From Aquabacterium olei (GTDB taxonomy: Bacteria; Pseudomonadota; Gammaproteobacteria; Burkholderiales; Burkholderiaceae_C): 64,000 nt of DNA. Positions within the stretch are counted from its first letter, which is position 1; each line of letters starts with the position of its first letter. The notes beneath the pieces were generated by a model. That model did not search any database, was not told the origin of the DNA, and was given only the letters and a program-made list of their open reading frames with translations. Below, in pieces: positions 1 through 10,617 of this stretch. The stretch is taken from contig NZ_CP029210.1 in assembly GCF_003100395.1 (NCBI RefSeq), forward strand, positions 1,674,001-1,738,000. The letters are read 5' to 3'. The position numbers were made by a program, and so were the translations under genes.

Positions 1-40
1 CGCTTTCTTCTTCCCCGGCATGAACGTCTACAGCCGCTGA
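1..40 (+). CDS. ndk: Nucleoside diphosphate kinase, C-terminal end only (5' end outside window)
   Basis: Reading from base 2 gives AFFFPGMNVYSR and then TGA at 38-40. This matches the usual C-terminus of betaproteobacterial Ndk, which ends in a phenylalanine-rich strand followed by a short tail closing in YSR. Ndk transfers gamma-phosphate between nucleoside di- and triphosphates through a phosphohistidine, but the active-site region is outside the window. ndk followed by rlmN is the standard order in Burkholderiales. Only 12 residues are visible, so the call rests on that tail and the context. Confidence 0.7.
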   Translation, partial: AFFFPGMNVYSR

Positions 41-70
41 TCGGCTGCTGACGTCGCAAGAGGTCTGTTC

Positions 71-1213
71 ATGGACGCGGTCAACCTGCTCGATTTCGAC
101 CTTGAAGGGTTGACTGCGTTCTGCGAGAAACTGGGTGAGAAGCGCTTTCGCGCCACCCAGCTCTTTCGCTGGATCCATCAGAAGGGCGCGACCGACTTCG
201 ACCAGATGTCGGATCTCGCCAAATCGCTGCGCAGCAAGCTGCAGGGCATTGCGACCCTGAAGACCTTGCCTGTCATCAGCGAGCATGTCTCGTCGGACGG
301 CACCATCAAGTGGCTGTTCGATGTCGGCGGCGGCAATGCCGTCGAAAGTGTGTACATCCCGGAAGACGATCGCGCCACCCTCTGCATCTCATCGCAGGCG
401 GGTTGTGCTGTCGGCTGCCGTTTCTGCTCCACTGGCCATCAGGGCTTCAGCCGCAACCTCAGCACCGGCGAGATCATTGCCCAGCTGTGGCATGCCGAGC
501 ACGCCTTGCGTCAGCGCCTGGGGACGTCGGAGCGCATCATCAGCAACGTCGTGATGATGGGCATGGGCGAGCCGCTGCAGAACTACAACGCGTTGGTTCC
601 CGCACTGCGCACCATGCTGGACGACCACGGCTATGGCCTGTCGCGCCGCCGCGTCACGGTCTCCACGTCGGGTGTCGTGCCAATGATCGAGCGCCTGCGC
701 GAGGACTGCCCTGTTGCGCTCGCCGTCTCGTTGCACGCGCCCAACGACCCGTTGCGTGACGAGCTGGTGCCGCTCAACCGCAAGTATCCGATCGACGAGT
801 TGCTGGCTGCCTGTAAGGACTACCTTGAGGCAGCCCCGCGCGACTTCATCACCTTTGAATATTGCATGCTCGATGGCGTCAATGACAGCGACGAGCACGC
901 GCGCCAGCTGATCGCCCTGGTCAAGGGGCGCATCAACTGCAAGTTCAACCTGATTCCCTTCAACCCCTTCCCGGCGTCGGGCCTCAAGCGCTCCGACAAC
1001 GCGCGCGTGCAGGCCTTCGCGCGCCTGCTGGCCGATGCGGGCATTGTCACGACCGTCCGCAAGACCCGCGGTGACGACATCGATGCTGCTTGCGGGCAGC
1101 TCGCCGGCGAGGTGCAGGATCGCACCCGCGCCCACACCCGCATGTTGCGCCAGCCGGTCGCCGTGCCGGTGGCCATGCCCACGCGGGGCGAGCGGCAGCG
1201 CTCGGATCGCTGA
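71..1213 (+). CDS. rlmN: Dual-specificity 23S rRNA/tRNA adenine-C2 methyltransferase
   Basis: RlmN is a radical-SAM enzyme that methylates C2 of A2503 in 23S rRNA and of A37 in some tRNAs. The 380-residue protein carries the radical-SAM cluster motif CAVGCRFC (the CxxxCxxC spacing) at about residues 115-122, followed by STGHQG as in the family. The GMGEPLQNY segment and the cysteine in the late [10 protein letters not shown] motif, the methyl-carrier region, are present. AAGAGG sits about 10 bases before the ATG. The length is normal. It lies 30 bases after ndk and 54 bases before pilW. The last 25 or so residues, rich in Arg and Pro, look like a non-conserved tail. Confidence 0.97.
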   Translation: MDAVNLLDFDLEGLTAFCEKLGEKRFRATQLFRWIHQKGATDFDQMSDLAKSLRSKLQGIATLKTLPVISEHVSSDGTIKWLFDVGGGNAVESVYIPEDDRATLCISSQAGCAVGCRFCSTGHQGFSRNLSTGEIIAQLWHAEHALRQRLGTSERIISNVVMMGMGEPLQNYNALVPALRTMLDDHGYGLSRRRVTVSTSGVVPMIERLREDCPVALAVSLHAPNDPLRDELVPLNRKYPIDELLAACKDYLEAAPRDFITFEYCMLDGVNDSDEHARQLIALVKGRINCKFNLIPFNPFPASGLKRSDNARVQAFARLLADAGIVTTVRKTRGDDIDAACGQLAGEVQDRTRAHTRMLRQPVAVPVAMPTRGERQRSDR

Positions 1214-1267
1214 CAGGGCAGGGCGGCCTTGCGCCTACACTGTCAGCCCTGTCCAGGAGAACGCTGA

Positions 1268-2107
1268 ATGAGGAATGTTTCTGTGTCCGGGACCCAGTGG
1301 TGTCGCTGGCTCGGCCTGGTGGCCGCCTTGCTGCTGACGGCCTGTGCCACGGGTGGCGCGCCGTCGAGCCGACCGGCCGCACCGTCTGCCGCCACGCGCG
1401 GCGACATCATGACCGCCTCCGACGAAACGGAGTCCCGCAAGCGCGCCCGCATCCGTCTCGAGCTCGCTGCCACCTACTTCAATCAGGGGCAATACACCAC
1501 CGCGCTCGACGAGGTGAAGCAGGGACTGTCGATCGACCCGACCCTCACGGCAGGTTACGAGATGCGTGCGCTCATCTATGCCGCGATGGGCGACAACACC
1601 CGCGCACAGCAGGGCTTTCGCGAAGCCCTGGCCCTGGACGAACGCAACGGCAGCGTCCTGCACAACTATGGCTGGTACCTTTGCCAGCAGCGGCAGTACG
1701 CGGCGGCCGATGCGTTGTTCGAGCGTGCGGCGAACCTGCCGCAGTCCATCGCCACGAGCAAGACGCTGCTGGCCCGCGGCGTGTGCCAGGTGGCGGCGGG
1801 GCTGTACCCGGAAGCCGAGAAGACGCTGACCCGGTCGCTCGAGCTCGACTCGTCCAACCCGGCGACGTCCTTCAATCTCGCATCCGTGCTGTACCGGCGT
1901 GGCGAGCTCGAGCGCGCCCGCTTCCACATCCGCCGCGTGAACGCCATTCCAGATCAGGTGACGTCCGAGTCGCTGTGGCTGGCGATCCGCATCGAGCACC
2001 GCCTCGGTAACGCGTCCACGCGTGACGAGCTGGCGTCGCAGTTGCGCAGCCGTTTCCCTTCCGCACGCGAGACCACCGCACTGGAACTCGGACGATTTGA
2101 TGACTGA
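1268..2107 (+). CDS. pilW: Type IV pilus biogenesis/stability lipoprotein PilW (PilF)
   Basis: This 279-residue TPR lipoprotein belongs to the PilW/PilF family. These proteins act at the inner face of the outer membrane, where they help the PilQ secretin assemble. A signal peptide ends in a lipobox LTAC, with the lipidated cysteine at residue 26. From about residue 55 onward the helical repeats run as TPR units, for example the segment beginning LELAATYFNQGQYTTAL. AGGAGA sits 7 bases before the ATG. The gene overlaps the next start (ATGACTGA), so it is translationally coupled to the rodZ-like gene. The order rlmN-pilW-rodZ-ispG-hisS is common in Beta- and Gammaproteobacteria. Confidence 0.9.
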   Translation: MRNVSVSGTQWCRWLGLVAALLLTACATGGAPSSRPAAPSAATRGDIMTASDETESRKRARIRLELAATYFNQGQYTTALDEVKQGLSIDPTLTAGYEMRALIYAAMGDNTRAQQGFREALALDERNGSVLHNYGWYLCQQRQYAAADALFERAANLPQSIATSKTLLARGVCQVAAGLYPEAEKTLTRSLELDSSNPATSFNLASVLYRRGELERARFHIRRVNAIPDQVTSESLWLAIRIEHRLGNASTRDELASQLRSRFPSARETTALELGRFDD

Positions 2108-3065
2108 GCCATCGCTTTCCCCCTCTACTCCGCCTCCGACGGGTGACCCTCGCGTGGCCGGCGCACGGCTGCAGGCCGCGCGTGAGGCGCAAGGGCTGAG
2201 CCTGGACCATCTCGCGGCCTCCTTGAAGGTCACGGAAGCCAAGCTGGCCGCGCTGGAGCGGGGCGACCTCGACCAGTTGCCCGACGCGAACTTTGCGCGG
2301 GCGCTGGCCAAGACCGTGTGCCGCCAGTTGCAGATCGATCCTGCACCGGTGCTGGCCGAGTTGCCTGCCAGCCGGATGATCCCGCTCGGCCCGGATCGCG
2401 AGCCCCTCAACCAGCCCTTCAAGGAGCGGCGCAGCACTGGCCCGCTCTTCGACCGTGCTGGCAAGGGGGCGGATTTCGGGGCTCTGCTGTCTGCACGCTG
2501 GCTGGCGCCGCTCGTGTTGCTGCTGGCCGCGCTCGTCGTCTACCTGCTGCCCGAGCAGATCGAGCGGCCAGCCTGGTGGCCCGCAGCGACGGTCGCCCCC
2601 GGCGCGACGTCGGCATCTGCCGCCGCGCCGGCAGATGCGTCTGTCTCGGAACCACTGTTTGCGCCCGCCGACGCGGGGGCTGAACCGGCCGCCACCGGCA
2701 GCGACCCCGTGCCTGCTCCGCTCACGCCGGAGTCGATTGCGCCGCCACAGGTGGCCGCCTCGTCCGTGGAGGTACCCGCTCCGTCCGCGCCAGCTCCCGA
2801 GCCCGCGACCGCCTTGCCGCCGGAAGGCGCCGCACTGGTTGGGCTACGTGCTGTGGAGGACGCGTGGATCGAAGTGCGGGACGCGCGAGGCAAAAAGGTG
2901 TTTTCCGGCCTGTTGAAGGCGGGTCAGACGGCCTCGGTGGACGGCGCCGCGCCGATGCGGCTGCGCATCGGCAACGCCACCCATGTCCAGCTCACTCACA
3001 AGGGCCAGCCGGTCGCGCTGGCGGCCCACACGCGCAACAACATTGCGCGCCTCGAATTGCCATGA
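2100..3065 (+). CDS. rodZ: RodZ-like helix-turn-helix membrane protein (DUF4115)
   Basis: The 321-residue protein has three parts. A cytoplasmic helix-turn-helix domain covers about residues 15-85 ([19 protein letters not shown] and onward). A single membrane segment ([18 protein letters not shown]) lies near residues 140-157. A long Ala/Pro-rich periplasmic linker leads to a C-terminal DUF4115 beta domain over about the last 75 residues ([19 protein letters not shown]). RodZ links MreB filaments to the elongasome and sets rod shape. I chose ATG 2100, which overlaps the pilW stop, over an upstream in-frame ATG at 2022 because the conserved domain begins soon after it and the 2022 extension lies inside pilW. 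The stop overlaps the ispG start. Confidence 0.88.
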   Translation: MTEPSLSPSTPPPTGDPRVAGARLQAAREAQGLSLDHLAASLKVTEAKLAALERGDLDQLPDANFARALAKTVCRQLQIDPAPVLAELPASRMIPLGPDREPLNQPFKERRSTGPLFDRAGKGADFGALLSARWLAPLVLLLAALVVYLLPEQIERPAWWPAATVAPGATSASAAAPADASVSEPLFAPADAGAEPAATGSDPVPAPLTPESIAPPQVAASSVEVPAPSAPAPEPATALPPEGAALVGLRAVEDAWIEVRDARGKKVFSGLLKAGQTASVDGAAPMRLRIGNATHVQLTHKGQPVALAAHTRNNIARLELP

Positions 3066-4336
3066 GCCTTGCCAACTGTTCCCTGATCGATGTGGCCAAC
3101 CCCGCCCCGCGGCGTTCACGCCAGGCCCGCGTGGTCTGGGGATCGCGCGTCGTCACCATTGGCGGTGATGCGCCTGTGCGCGTTCAGTCCATGACGAACA
3201 CCGACACCGTGGACGTCATCGGCACCGCCATCCAGGTCAAGGAGCTGGCCCTCGCCGGCTCCGAGATGGTGCGCATCACGGTCAACACGCCAGAGGCCGC
3301 CCAGGCTGTGCCGCACGTGCGCGAGCAGCTCGACCGCATGGGCATCGACGTCCCCCTGGTCGGCGACTTCCACTACAACGGCCACCGCCTGCTCACCGAG
3401 TACCCCGCGTGCGCTGAAGCCCTGTCCAAGTACCGCATCAACCCGGGCAATGTGGGCAAGGGCGACAAGAAGGACCGCCAGTTCGCCCAGATGATCGAAG
3501 CCGCCATGCGCTATGACAAGACCGTGCGCATCGGTGTCAACTGGGGCAGTCTGGACCAGGAGTTGCTGGCCTCGATGATGGACGAGAACGCCCGCAGCGC
3601 CGACCCGTGGTCCGCGCAGCAGGTGATGTACCAGGCACTGATCAGCTCGGCGCTCCAGTCTGCCAACCTGGCGGTCGAACTCGGCATGCGTCCGGAGCAG
3701 GTCATCCTGTCGTGCAAGGTCAGCGGCGTGCAGGATCTGATCAGCGTCTACCGGGGCCTGGCCGCGCGCTGTGATTTCCCGCTGCACCTCGGCCTCACCG
3801 AGGCCGGCATGGGCGCCAAAGGCACGGTCGCCTCGGCGGCGGCACTGTCGATCCTGCTGCAGGAAGGCATCGGCGACACCATCCGCGTGTCGCTCACGCC
3901 GCAGCCGGGCGAGGCCCGCACCCAGGAAGTGGTCGTCGCGCTCGAGATCCTGCAGGCACTTGGCCTGCGGACCTTCGTGCCCAGCGTCACCGCGTGCCCT
4001 GGCTGTGGCCGCACGACCAGCACCGTCTTCCAGGAACTTGCCAAGGACATCGACGATTTCCTGCGCGCACAGATGCCGGTGTGGCGTACGCAATATCCGG
4101 GCGTGGAGAACCTCAAGGTGGCCGTGATGGGCTGCATCGTCAATGGCCCGGGCGAAAGCAAGCACGCCGACATCGGTATCAGCCTGCCGGGCACGGGCGA
4201 GGCCCCCGCCGCGCCGGTTTTCATCGATGGCGAGAAGGCCTTGACCCTGCGGGGCGAGCGCATTGCAGAAGAGTTCATGGCCCTGGTGCAGAACTACATC
4301 GACCGACGTTTCGGCCAGGCCAAGGCCGAGGCCTGA
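3062..4336 (+). CDS. ispG: 4-hydroxy-3-methylbut-2-en-1-yl diphosphate synthase (GcpE)
   Basis: IspG catalyses the penultimate step of the MEP isoprenoid pathway, converting MEcPP to HMBPP with a [4Fe-4S] cluster. The cluster ligands are visible as ACPGCGR (two Cys) and the later [11 protein letters not shown] (third Cys). The N-terminal TIM-barrel contains [11 protein letters not shown]. At 424 residues it is longer than the roughly 370-residue E. coli protein, as is usual in Betaproteobacteria, owing to an extra middle segment. ATG 3062 overlaps the rodZ stop as ATGA. dxr of the same pathway is also in this window at 24.8 kb. Confidence 0.97.
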   Translation: MSLANCSLIDVANPAPRRSRQARVVWGSRVVTIGGDAPVRVQSMTNTDTVDVIGTAIQVKELALAGSEMVRITVNTPEAAQAVPHVREQLDRMGIDVPLVGDFHYNGHRLLTEYPACAEALSKYRINPGNVGKGDKKDRQFAQMIEAAMRYDKTVRIGVNWGSLDQELLASMMDENARSADPWSAQQVMYQALISSALQSANLAVELGMRPEQVILSCKVSGVQDLISVYRGLAARCDFPLHLGLTEAGMGAKGTVASAAALSILLQEGIGDTIRVSLTPQPGEARTQEVVVALEILQALGLRTFVPSVTACPGCGRTTSTVFQELAKDIDDFLRAQMPVWRTQYPGVENLKVAVMGCIVNGPGESKHADIGISLPGTGEAPAAPVFIDGEKALTLRGERIAEEFMALVQNYIDRRFGQAKAEA

Positions 4337-4365
4337 TTCCCACAGAACCCCAGAAGAACAAGACC

Positions 4366-5667
4366 ATGGCCGAGATCCTGAAAGCCATCAAAGGCATGAA
4401 CGACATCCTGCCGCCGGAATCGGCGCGCTGGGAATGGCTGGAAGACATCGTGCGGCAACTGATGCGCCGCTACGGCTTCCAGAACATGCGCACCCCCATC
4501 GTCGAGCCCACGGCCCTGTTCGTGCGTGGCCTGGGCGAGGTGACGGACATCGTCGAGAAGGAGATGTACTCCTTTGAAGACAGCCTCAACGGCGACCGTC
4601 TGACGCTGCGCCCCGAAGGCACCGCCGGTGCCGTGCGCGCCATCAACGAGCACAGCTTTCTGTACGAAGGCGGCAAGCGCCTGTACTACATCGGCCCGAT
4701 GTTCCGGCACGAGCGCCCGCAGAAGGGCCGCTATCGCCAGTTCCACCAGGTGGGCGCCGAGGTGCTGGGCTTTGCCGGCCCCGATGTCGACGCGGAGCTG
4801 ATCCTCATGACGGCCGCGCTGTGGCGCGACCTTGGTCTGGTCGTGGGCCGGGACGTCAAGCTGCAGCTCAACAGCCTGGGCCAGCCCGAAGAGCGCAAGG
4901 CCCACCGCGAGGCCCTGATCCGTCATCTCGAGGCGCACGCCGAGCTGCTGGACGAAGACGGCAAGCGCCGCCTGCACAGCAACCCGCTGCGCATCCTCGA
5001 CACCAAGAACCCGGTCATGCAGCCGGTGGTCGAAGCGGCCCCGCGCCTGCTCGACTTCCTGGGTGAGGCCTCGCTGGCACACTTCAACGCCGTCAAGGCC
5101 GTGCTGGATGCCGCCGGGGTGCCTTACGAGGTCAACACGCGCCTGGTGCGCGGCATGGACTACTACAACCTCACCGTGTTCGAGTGGGTGACCGACCGTC
5201 TGGGCGCCCAGGGCACGGTGTGCGGCGGCGGCCGCTACGACGGCCTGATCGAGCAGCTGGGTGGCAAGCCGGCGCCGGCCGTCGGGTGGGGCCTCGGCAT
5301 GGAGCGTCTGCTGCTGTTGCTGGAAGAGGTGGGCGTGCCCGCGCCGGAAACGGCGCCCGACGCGTTCGCCGTCGTGTTCGCCGGCACGCCGCTGCCCACC
5401 GTGCTGGCCACGCTCGAGGCCCTGCGCGCCGAAGGCATCGCCGTGGTGCTCAACCCGGCTGGCAAGGAGGGCCCGGCCAGCCCGAAGTCGCAATTCAAGA
5501 AGGCCGATGCGAGCGGCGCCCGTTTCGCCCTGGTGTTCGGCCCCGACGAAGTCGCGCAGGGCACCGTGTCCGTCAAGCCGCTGCGTGACGGCGGCGAGCA
5601 ACTTCGTCAGCCGCTGAACGACGTCTCGGCCTGGGCGCCGTCGCTGCGCGTCGGTCGCCCCTCATAA
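4366..5667 (+). CDS. hisS: Histidyl-tRNA synthetase
   Basis: Class II synthetase that charges tRNA-His. The 433-residue protein shows the usual start [16 protein letters not shown], motif 2 around [17 protein letters not shown], the histidine-A loop [15 protein letters not shown], motif 3 with [15 protein letters not shown], and a C-terminal anticodon-binding domain from about residue 335. ATG 4366 is preferred to upstream in-frame starts, which would run into ispG. A paralogue without synthetase activity, hisZ, lies 9 kb downstream. The stop codon sits inside a CATAAT hexamer (5663-5668) that could be a -10 element for the next gene. Confidence 0.98.
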   Translation: MAEILKAIKGMNDILPPESARWEWLEDIVRQLMRRYGFQNMRTPIVEPTALFVRGLGEVTDIVEKEMYSFEDSLNGDRLTLRPEGTAGAVRAINEHSFLYEGGKRLYYIGPMFRHERPQKGRYRQFHQVGAEVLGFAGPDVDAELILMTAALWRDLGLVVGRDVKLQLNSLGQPEERKAHREALIRHLEAHAELLDEDGKRRLHSNPLRILDTKNPVMQPVVEAAPRLLDFLGEASLAHFNAVKAVLDAAGVPYEVNTRLVRGMDYYNLTVFEWVTDRLGAQGTVCGGGRYDGLIEQLGGKPAPAVGWGLGMERLLLLLEEVGVPAPETAPDAFAVVFAGTPLPTVLATLEALRAEGIAVVLNPAGKEGPASPKSQFKKADASGARFALVFGPDEVAQGTVSVKPLRDGGEQLRQPLNDVSAWAPSLRVGRPS

Positions 5668-5694
5668 TCCGCGCATTCAACACATCACAGACCC

Positions 5695-6363
5695 ATGGCG
5701 ACTTTCGACCTCGAACAACAGGAACAGCTCGACCAGTTCAAGCATTTCTGGAAGAAGTACGGCAACCTGATCACCTGGACGCTCGTGCTGGTCCTGGGCG
5801 CCTATGCGGCGTGGACGGGATACCTGTACTGGCAGCAGAAGCGCAGCGCCGCCGCGAGCGGCCTGTACGAAGAGCTCGATCGCGCCGCGGAAGCGCGCCA
5901 GGCCGACAAGGTCGCACAGGCCTTCAAGGACCTGAAGGCCAACTACGGCGGCACCACGTTCGCCGAGCAGGGCGCCTTGCTGGCTGCCAAGGTGGCGGCC
6001 GACAACCAGAAGCTCGACGACGCCAAGGCGGCCCTGCAATGGGTTGCCGAAAACGGCAAGAACGCCAACCTCGTGGCCATCGCGCGGCTGCGCCTGGCCG
6101 GCGTGCAACTGGACGCCAAGGCCTACGATGAGGCGCTGAAGACGCTGGATGCCAAGCTCCCGGCCGAATTTGCCCCCCTGGCTGACGACCGTCGTGGCGA
6201 TGTGCTGCTGGCCCAGGGCAAGAAGGACGAGGCTGCCAAGGCCTTCACGGCCGCGTGGAAGGCCATGGATCCGACGGTCGACTACCGTCGGTTCATCGAA
6301 GGCAAACTGACGGCGCTGGGGCAGGCGCCCGCCGCGGCAGCCACGGCTGCCTCTGCCCCCTGA
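5695..6363 (+). CDS. yfgM: YfgM-family membrane-anchored TPR protein
   Basis: This 222-residue protein has an N-terminal cytoplasmic stretch rich in Gln and Glu, one membrane anchor (LITWTLVLVLGAYAAWTGYLYW, about residues 24-45) and a periplasmic helical-repeat domain. YfgM family members associate with the SecYEG translocon and periplasmic chaperones. They are almost always encoded between hisS and bamB, as here. Length and topology fit the family. The last 15 residues are Ala-rich and look unstructured. It starts 27 bases after hisS. Confidence 0.9.
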   Translation: MATFDLEQQEQLDQFKHFWKKYGNLITWTLVLVLGAYAAWTGYLYWQQKRSAAASGLYEELDRAAEARQADKVAQAFKDLKANYGGTTFAEQGALLAAKVAADNQKLDDAKAALQWVAENGKNANLVAIARLRLAGVQLDAKAYDEALKTLDAKLPAEFAPLADDRRGDVLLAQGKKDEAAKAFTAAWKAMDPTVDYRRFIEGKLTALGQAPAAAATAASAP

Positions 6364-6424
6364 CGTCCCCCTCATCTCAGCGCACGCTTCGGCGCGCCCC
6401 CTGGTCCGCACACGCATCACACCC

Positions 6425-7588
6425 ATGAGCCTCCTTCGCGCCCTTCAGGCCCCGTCCTCGGGTCACGCCCTTCGACTGACGGCACTCAGCGTGTCCGCAC
6501 TCGCCCTAGCGGTGGCCCTCGGTGGTTGCGGCAGCAGCAAGCCTCAGCCCGCCCCGCTCGAGCGCTTCCAGCCCGTCGCCAAGCTCGGCATGGCGTGGTC
6601 GCAACGCGTGGTCGGCGAAGCGGAAACCCCGGTCAGCATCGCGGTGGTCGCGAACACCGTCACCGTGGCGGGAACCGGCGGCGAAGTGGCCCAGCTCGCC
6701 CTCGACACAGGCAAGGCGATCTGGCGCGCAGACCTGCGCGAGCCGCTGTCGGCCGGCATTGGTTCCGACGGCCGGTTTGCTGCCGTGGTCACGGCCCAGA
6801 ACGAACTGGTGGTGCTCGACCGCGGCGCACCGGTCTGGCGTGAACGTCAGTCGGGCCGCGTGATCACGGCTCCGCTGGTGGCCGGTGAGCGCGTCTTCGT
6901 GCAAGGCGTCGACCGGGCCGTGCGCGCCTACGATCTCCGCGATGGCCGTTGGCTCTGGCAGTACCAACGCCCGGGCAGCGAGCCGCTCGCCCTCTCGTCT
7001 CAAGGGATGCTCACCCCGTTCCGTGACACCCTGTTGGTCGGGCAGGGCCCGCGCCTGGTGGGGCTGGATCCGGTACGCGGCACGGTGCGGTTCGATGTCA
7101 CCGTTGGCACGCCCCGCGGCACCAACGAGGTCGAGCGGCTGGCTGACCTGGTCGGCCCGGCCGCCCGCGCCGACGACGAGCTCTGCGTGCGCGCGTTCCA
7201 GTTCTCCGTGGCCTGTTTCGAGCTGAACCGTGGCAGCCTGCGCTGGAGTCGCCCACAAGCCGGCACGCAAGCGGTGGCCGCCAACGACAACGTGGTCGTC
7301 GGTGCCGACAGCACCGATCGCCTGTCCGCCTGGAAGACCGAGAACGGCGACCTGCTGTGGCGCGTCGACCGCTTCACCCACCGTGGCCTGAGCGCGCCTG
7401 CCATCTGGGGCGACAAGCTTGCGGTGGCCGACCGTGAAGGCTATCTGCACCTGCTGTCGCTCGCCGACGGTCGCAACCTGGCCCGCATCGAGCTCGATGC
7501 CCCGCTGGCCGCTGCGCCGGTCGTCGTCGCTGACCAGCTGATCGTGCTGTCCCGCAAGGGGACCGTCTCGGCCCTGCGCGCCAACTGA
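6425..7588 (+). CDS. bamB: Outer-membrane assembly lipoprotein BamB
   Basis: BamB is the beta-propeller lipoprotein of the BAM complex, which folds proteins into the outer membrane together with BamA (encoded at 27.5 kb). The 387-residue protein has a signal peptide ending in a lipobox LGGC, with the lipidated cysteine at residue 35. Repeated PQQ-type blades follow, each with an alternating G.L.W or D-G-x-x-W pattern (for example DLRDGRWLWQYQRPG and KTENGDLLWRVDRF). It lies between yfgM and der in the conserved order. Confidence 0.95.
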   Translation: MSLLRALQAPSSGHALRLTALSVSALALAVALGGCGSSKPQPAPLERFQPVAKLGMAWSQRVVGEAETPVSIAVVANTVTVAGTGGEVAQLALDTGKAIWRADLREPLSAGIGSDGRFAAVVTAQNELVVLDRGAPVWRERQSGRVITAPLVAGERVFVQGVDRAVRAYDLRDGRWLWQYQRPGSEPLALSSQGMLTPFRDTLLVGQGPRLVGLDPVRGTVRFDVTVGTPRGTNEVERLADLVGPAARADDELCVRAFQFSVACFELNRGSLRWSRPQAGTQAVAANDNVVVGADSTDRLSAWKTENGDLLWRVDRFTHRGLSAPAIWGDKLAVADREGYLHLLSLADGRNLARIELDAPLAAAPVVVADQLIVLSRKGTVSALRAN

Positions 7589-7607
7589 TTCTTTTCCCTG
7601 ATTTCCC

Positions 7608-8945
7608 ATGAAACCTGTCATTGCGCTGGTCGGACGACCCAACGTCGGCAAATCGACGTTGTTCAATCGACTGACCAAGAGCCGCGATGCCATCGTGGCC
7701 GACTACGCGGGCCTCACCCGTGACCGCCACTACGGTGAGGGCCGCTCCGGCTCGCGCGCCTTCATCGCCATCGACACGGGCGGCTTCGAGCCGGACTGCA
7801 CGTCGGGCATCTTCAAGGAGATGGCCAACCAGACGCGCCAGGCTGTCGCCGAAGCCGACGCCGTGATCTTCGTCGTCGACGCCCGCAATGGGCTGTCGGC
7901 GCAAGACCACGACATCGCCCGCTACCTGCGTACCGCCAACAAGAAAGTGCTGCTGGCGGCCAACAAGGCCGAAGGCATGCAATCGGGCCCCCAGTTGGCC
8001 GAGTTCTACGAGCTGGGCATTGGCGAGCCGATCCCCATTTCCTCGGCGCACGGACAGGGCATCCGCAGCCTGCTCGACATGGCGCTCGACGACTTCTTCG
8101 CCGACGAGGACGATGAGGAACCAGAAGAGGAGGGCGACAAGCCCATCCGCCTGGCCGTCGCGGGGCGCCCGAACGTCGGCAAGTCGACCCTGATCAACAC
8201 GTGGCTGGGCGAAGAGCGCCTGGTCGCATTCGACATGCCCGGCACCACGCGGGACGCCATCAGCGTGCCGTTCGAGCGCAACGGGCAGAAGTTCGAGCTG
8301 ATCGACACCGCGGGCCTGCGCCGCAAGGGCCGCGTCTTCGAGGCGATCGAGAAGTTCTCGGTGGTCAAGACCCTGCAGGCCATCTCGGACGCCAACGTCG
8401 TCCTGCTGCTGGTGGACGCCACCCAGGGCGTGACGGAGCAGGACGCCCACATCGCCGGCTTCATCCTCGAGTCCGGGCGCGCTGTGGTGATTGCCGTCAA
8501 CAAGTGGGACGCCGTCGACAGTTACCAGCGCGAGATGCTGCAGCGGTCGATCGAGACACGCCTGGCTTTCCTGAAGTTCGCGCCGGTGCTGCACATTTCG
8601 GCCATCAAGCGCCAGGGGCTGGGCCCGGTCTGGAAGGCCATCACCGACGCGTGGGCCTCGGCCTCGCGCAAGATGCCCACGCCGGTCCTCACCCGCCTGC
8701 TGGCCGAGGCCGTGCAGTTCCAGCAACCGAAGCGTGCCGGGGCGTTCCGTCCCAAGCTGCGTTACGCGCACCAGGGCGGCCAGAACCCGCCTGTCATCGT
8801 CATCCACGGCAACTCGCTCGAGCATGTCAGCGAGTCCTACAAGCGCTTCCTCGAGAGCCGGTTCAGAGAGCACTTCAAGCTCACCGGCACGCCGCTGCGC
8901 ATCGAAATGAAGTCGTCGCAGAACCCGTTCGACGACAAGGCGTGA
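7608..8945 (+). CDS. der: Ribosome-assembly GTPase Der (EngA)
   Basis: Der is an essential GTPase with two tandem G domains that acts in 50S subunit assembly. Both P-loops are clear: [12 protein letters not shown] at residues 9-20 and a second [12 protein letters not shown] near residue 185. Each is followed by a DTGG/DTAG switch II motif and an NKxD motif (NKAE, NKWD). An acidic linker ([13 protein letters not shown]) separates the domains. A KH-like domain closes the protein ([17 protein letters not shown]). The length of 445 residues is typical. Confidence 0.98.
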   Translation: MKPVIALVGRPNVGKSTLFNRLTKSRDAIVADYAGLTRDRHYGEGRSGSRAFIAIDTGGFEPDCTSGIFKEMANQTRQAVAEADAVIFVVDARNGLSAQDHDIARYLRTANKKVLLAANKAEGMQSGPQLAEFYELGIGEPIPISSAHGQGIRSLLDMALDDFFADEDDEEPEEEGDKPIRLAVAGRPNVGKSTLINTWLGEERLVAFDMPGTTRDAISVPFERNGQKFELIDTAGLRRKGRVFEAIEKFSVVKTLQAISDANVVLLLVDATQGVTEQDAHIAGFILESGRAVVIAVNKWDAVDSYQREMLQRSIETRLAFLKFAPVLHISAIKRQGLGPVWKAITDAWASASRKMPTPVLTRLLAEAVQFQQPKRAGAFRPKLRYAHQGGQNPPVIVIHGNSLEHVSESYKRFLESRFREHFKLTGTPLRIEMKSSQNPFDDKA

Positions 8946-8951
8946 GCTTCT

Positions 8952-8983
8952 GCGGGCGCCTTGGTTACAGGGCGCCCCGCTTT
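8952..8983 (+). terminator. GC-rich hairpin after der, possible weak terminator
   Basis: GCGGGCGCC (8952-8960) pairs with GGCGCCCCGC (8971-8980), leaving one bulged C and a 10-base loop. Only three T residues follow, so it would be a weak intrinsic terminator. It may instead be an RNA 3'-end stabiliser separating der from hfq. Confidence 0.35.
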
Positions 8984-9072
8984 GCAAGCCTTCACATGAC
9001 CCTGAACATGGATCGGTTGGGGACTGTGTTAAGGTGCCCCTTCCGAAACTTTCTTTTAACACGGAGCATATC

Positions 9073-9321
9073 GTGAGCAACAAAGGGCAACTCCTACAAG
9101 ACCCCTTCCTGAACCTGCTGCGCCGCGAGCACGTGCCGGTGTCCATCTATCTGGTCAACGGCATCAAGCTGCAAGGTCACATTGAATCGTTCGATCAGTA
9201 CGTCGTGCTGCTTCGCAACACCGTGACCCAGATGGTCTACAAGCACGCCATTTCGACCGTGGTGCCCGGCCGTGCCGTGAACTTCCACGCCAACGAGTCG
9301 ACCGAAGGCGGATCCGTTTGA
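9073..9321 (+). CDS. hfq: RNA chaperone Hfq
   Basis: Hfq forms an Sm-like hexamer that pairs small RNAs with mRNAs. The protein (82 residues from this start) has the Sm1 motif ([22 protein letters not shown]) and the Sm2 motif ([10 protein letters not shown]) almost unchanged from other betaproteobacteria. I chose GTG at 9073 because it gives the family N-terminus [13 protein letters not shown] and has GGAG (9063-9066) six bases upstream. The in-frame start at 9034 would add an atypical 13 residues. The C-terminal tail is short and polar. hflX-hflK-hflC follow, as in most proteobacteria. Confidence 0.97.
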   Translation: MSNKGQLLQDPFLNLLRREHVPVSIYLVNGIKLQGHIESFDQYVVLLRNTVTQMVYKHAISTVVPGRAVNFHANESTEGGSV

Positions 9322-9363
9322 TCCGCTGCGCCCTCCAGACCAGTCGATCCTCCTCCTGACGCC

Positions 9364-10617
9364 TTGACCACCGACTCCCCGTCTGTGCGCCTCGCCAATG
9401 AGGACCCCCGGGTCGTGCTGGTCGGGGTCGACTTCGGCCCCGGCTCCTCGTTCGACCCCACCCTCGACGAACTCGCCCTGCTGGCCGAATCGGCCGGCGA
9501 CCAGCCCGTTGCCAAAGTCACGGCCAAGCGCCGTGCGCCCGATGCGGCCCTGTTCGTGGGCTCGGGCAAGGCCGACGAAATCAAATCCCTTGTGACCCTC
9601 TACCAGGCGCACGGGGTCATCTTCGACCAGGCCCTGTCGCCTGCACAGCAGCGCAACCTCGAGCGCCATCTGGGTGTCGAGGTGCTCGACCGCACCGGCC
9701 TGATCCTCGAGATCTTCGGTGCCCGTGCCCGAAGCCACGAAGGCAAGCTGCAGGTCGAACTCGCGCGCCTTGAATACCTCTCCACCCGCCTTGTGCGGCG
9801 CTGGTCCCACCTGGAGCGCCAGCGCGGCGGGGTGGGGCATCGCGGCGGTCCGGGTGAAACCCAGATCGAGCTCGACCGCCGGATGATCGACCAGCGCATC
9901 AAGTCGTTGAAAGAGCGGCTGGTCAAGGTCAAGAAGCAGCGCAACACCCAGCGACGTTCGCGTGAGCGCACCGGCACCTTCCGTGTGTCGCTCGTCGGGT
10001 ACACCAACGCTGGCAAGTCGACCCTGTTCAACGCGCTGACCAAGGCCGGCACCTATGCGGCCGACCAGTTGTTCGCCACGCTGGACACGACCACCCGGCA
10101 GCTGTTCCTGTCCGAGGCGCAGCGCAGCGTGACGTTGTCCGACACGGTGGGGTTCATTCGCGATCTGCCGCACACGCTGGTCGAGTCGTTCGAGGCAACG
10201 CTGCAGGAGGCGGCCGAGGCCGATTTGCTGCTGCACGTCGTCGATGCCGCGAGCCCCGTGTTGCACGAACAGATCGACGAAGTGCTGCGCGTGCTCGACA
10301 GCATCGGCGCCGGTGCGCTGCCGCAGGTGCTGGTGTTCAACAAGTGCGACAGCCTCGAAGCCCATCAGCAGCCGCACCACCAGCGTGATGTCTACGAATT
10401 GCCCTCGGGCCGCCGTTGTCATCGTGTCTTCGTGAGCGCGCTGAAAGGGCAGGGGCTTGATACGCTGCGTGCCGTGCTGGCTGAAGCCGCGGTTTCCGGG
10501 CTGGGTGAAGAGGCCATCACCCCCACGGAAGTCGACCCCCGATTCGACAGGCACAATCCCCTTGACTCAGAGGTACCCCCGTCGGCGTACCCTGGTTTTC
10601 CGACCGACACAACATGA
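9364..10617 (+). CDS. hflX: Ribosome-splitting GTPase HflX
   Basis: HflX splits or rescues stalled 70S ribosomes after stress. The 417-residue protein has the N-terminal HflX domain, a basic glycine-rich region ending GPGETQIELDRRMID, a coiled segment (about residues 178-200), and a G domain with P-loop GYTNAGKSTLFN, switch II DTVGFIRDLP and NKCD. The start is uncertain. It is annotated at TTG 9364, with no obvious Shine-Dalgarno sequence; GTG 9385 in the same frame is an alternative. The 3' end overlaps hflK (ATGA). Confidence 0.95.
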   Translation: MTTDSPSVRLANEDPRVVLVGVDFGPGSSFDPTLDELALLAESAGDQPVAKVTAKRRAPDAALFVGSGKADEIKSLVTLYQAHGVIFDQALSPAQQRNLERHLGVEVLDRTGLILEIFGARARSHEGKLQVELARLEYLSTRLVRRWSHLERQRGGVGHRGGPGETQIELDRRMIDQRIKSLKERLVKVKKQRNTQRRSRERTGTFRVSLVGYTNAGKSTLFNALTKAGTYAADQLFATLDTTTRQLFLSEAQRSVTLSDTVGFIRDLPHTLVESFEATLQEAAEADLLLHVVDAASPVLHEQIDEVLRVLDSIGAGALPQVLVFNKCDSLEAHQQPHHQRDVYELPSGRRCHRVFVSALKGQGLDTLRAVLAEAAVSGLGEEAITPTEVDPRFDRHNPLDSEVPPSAYPGFPTDTT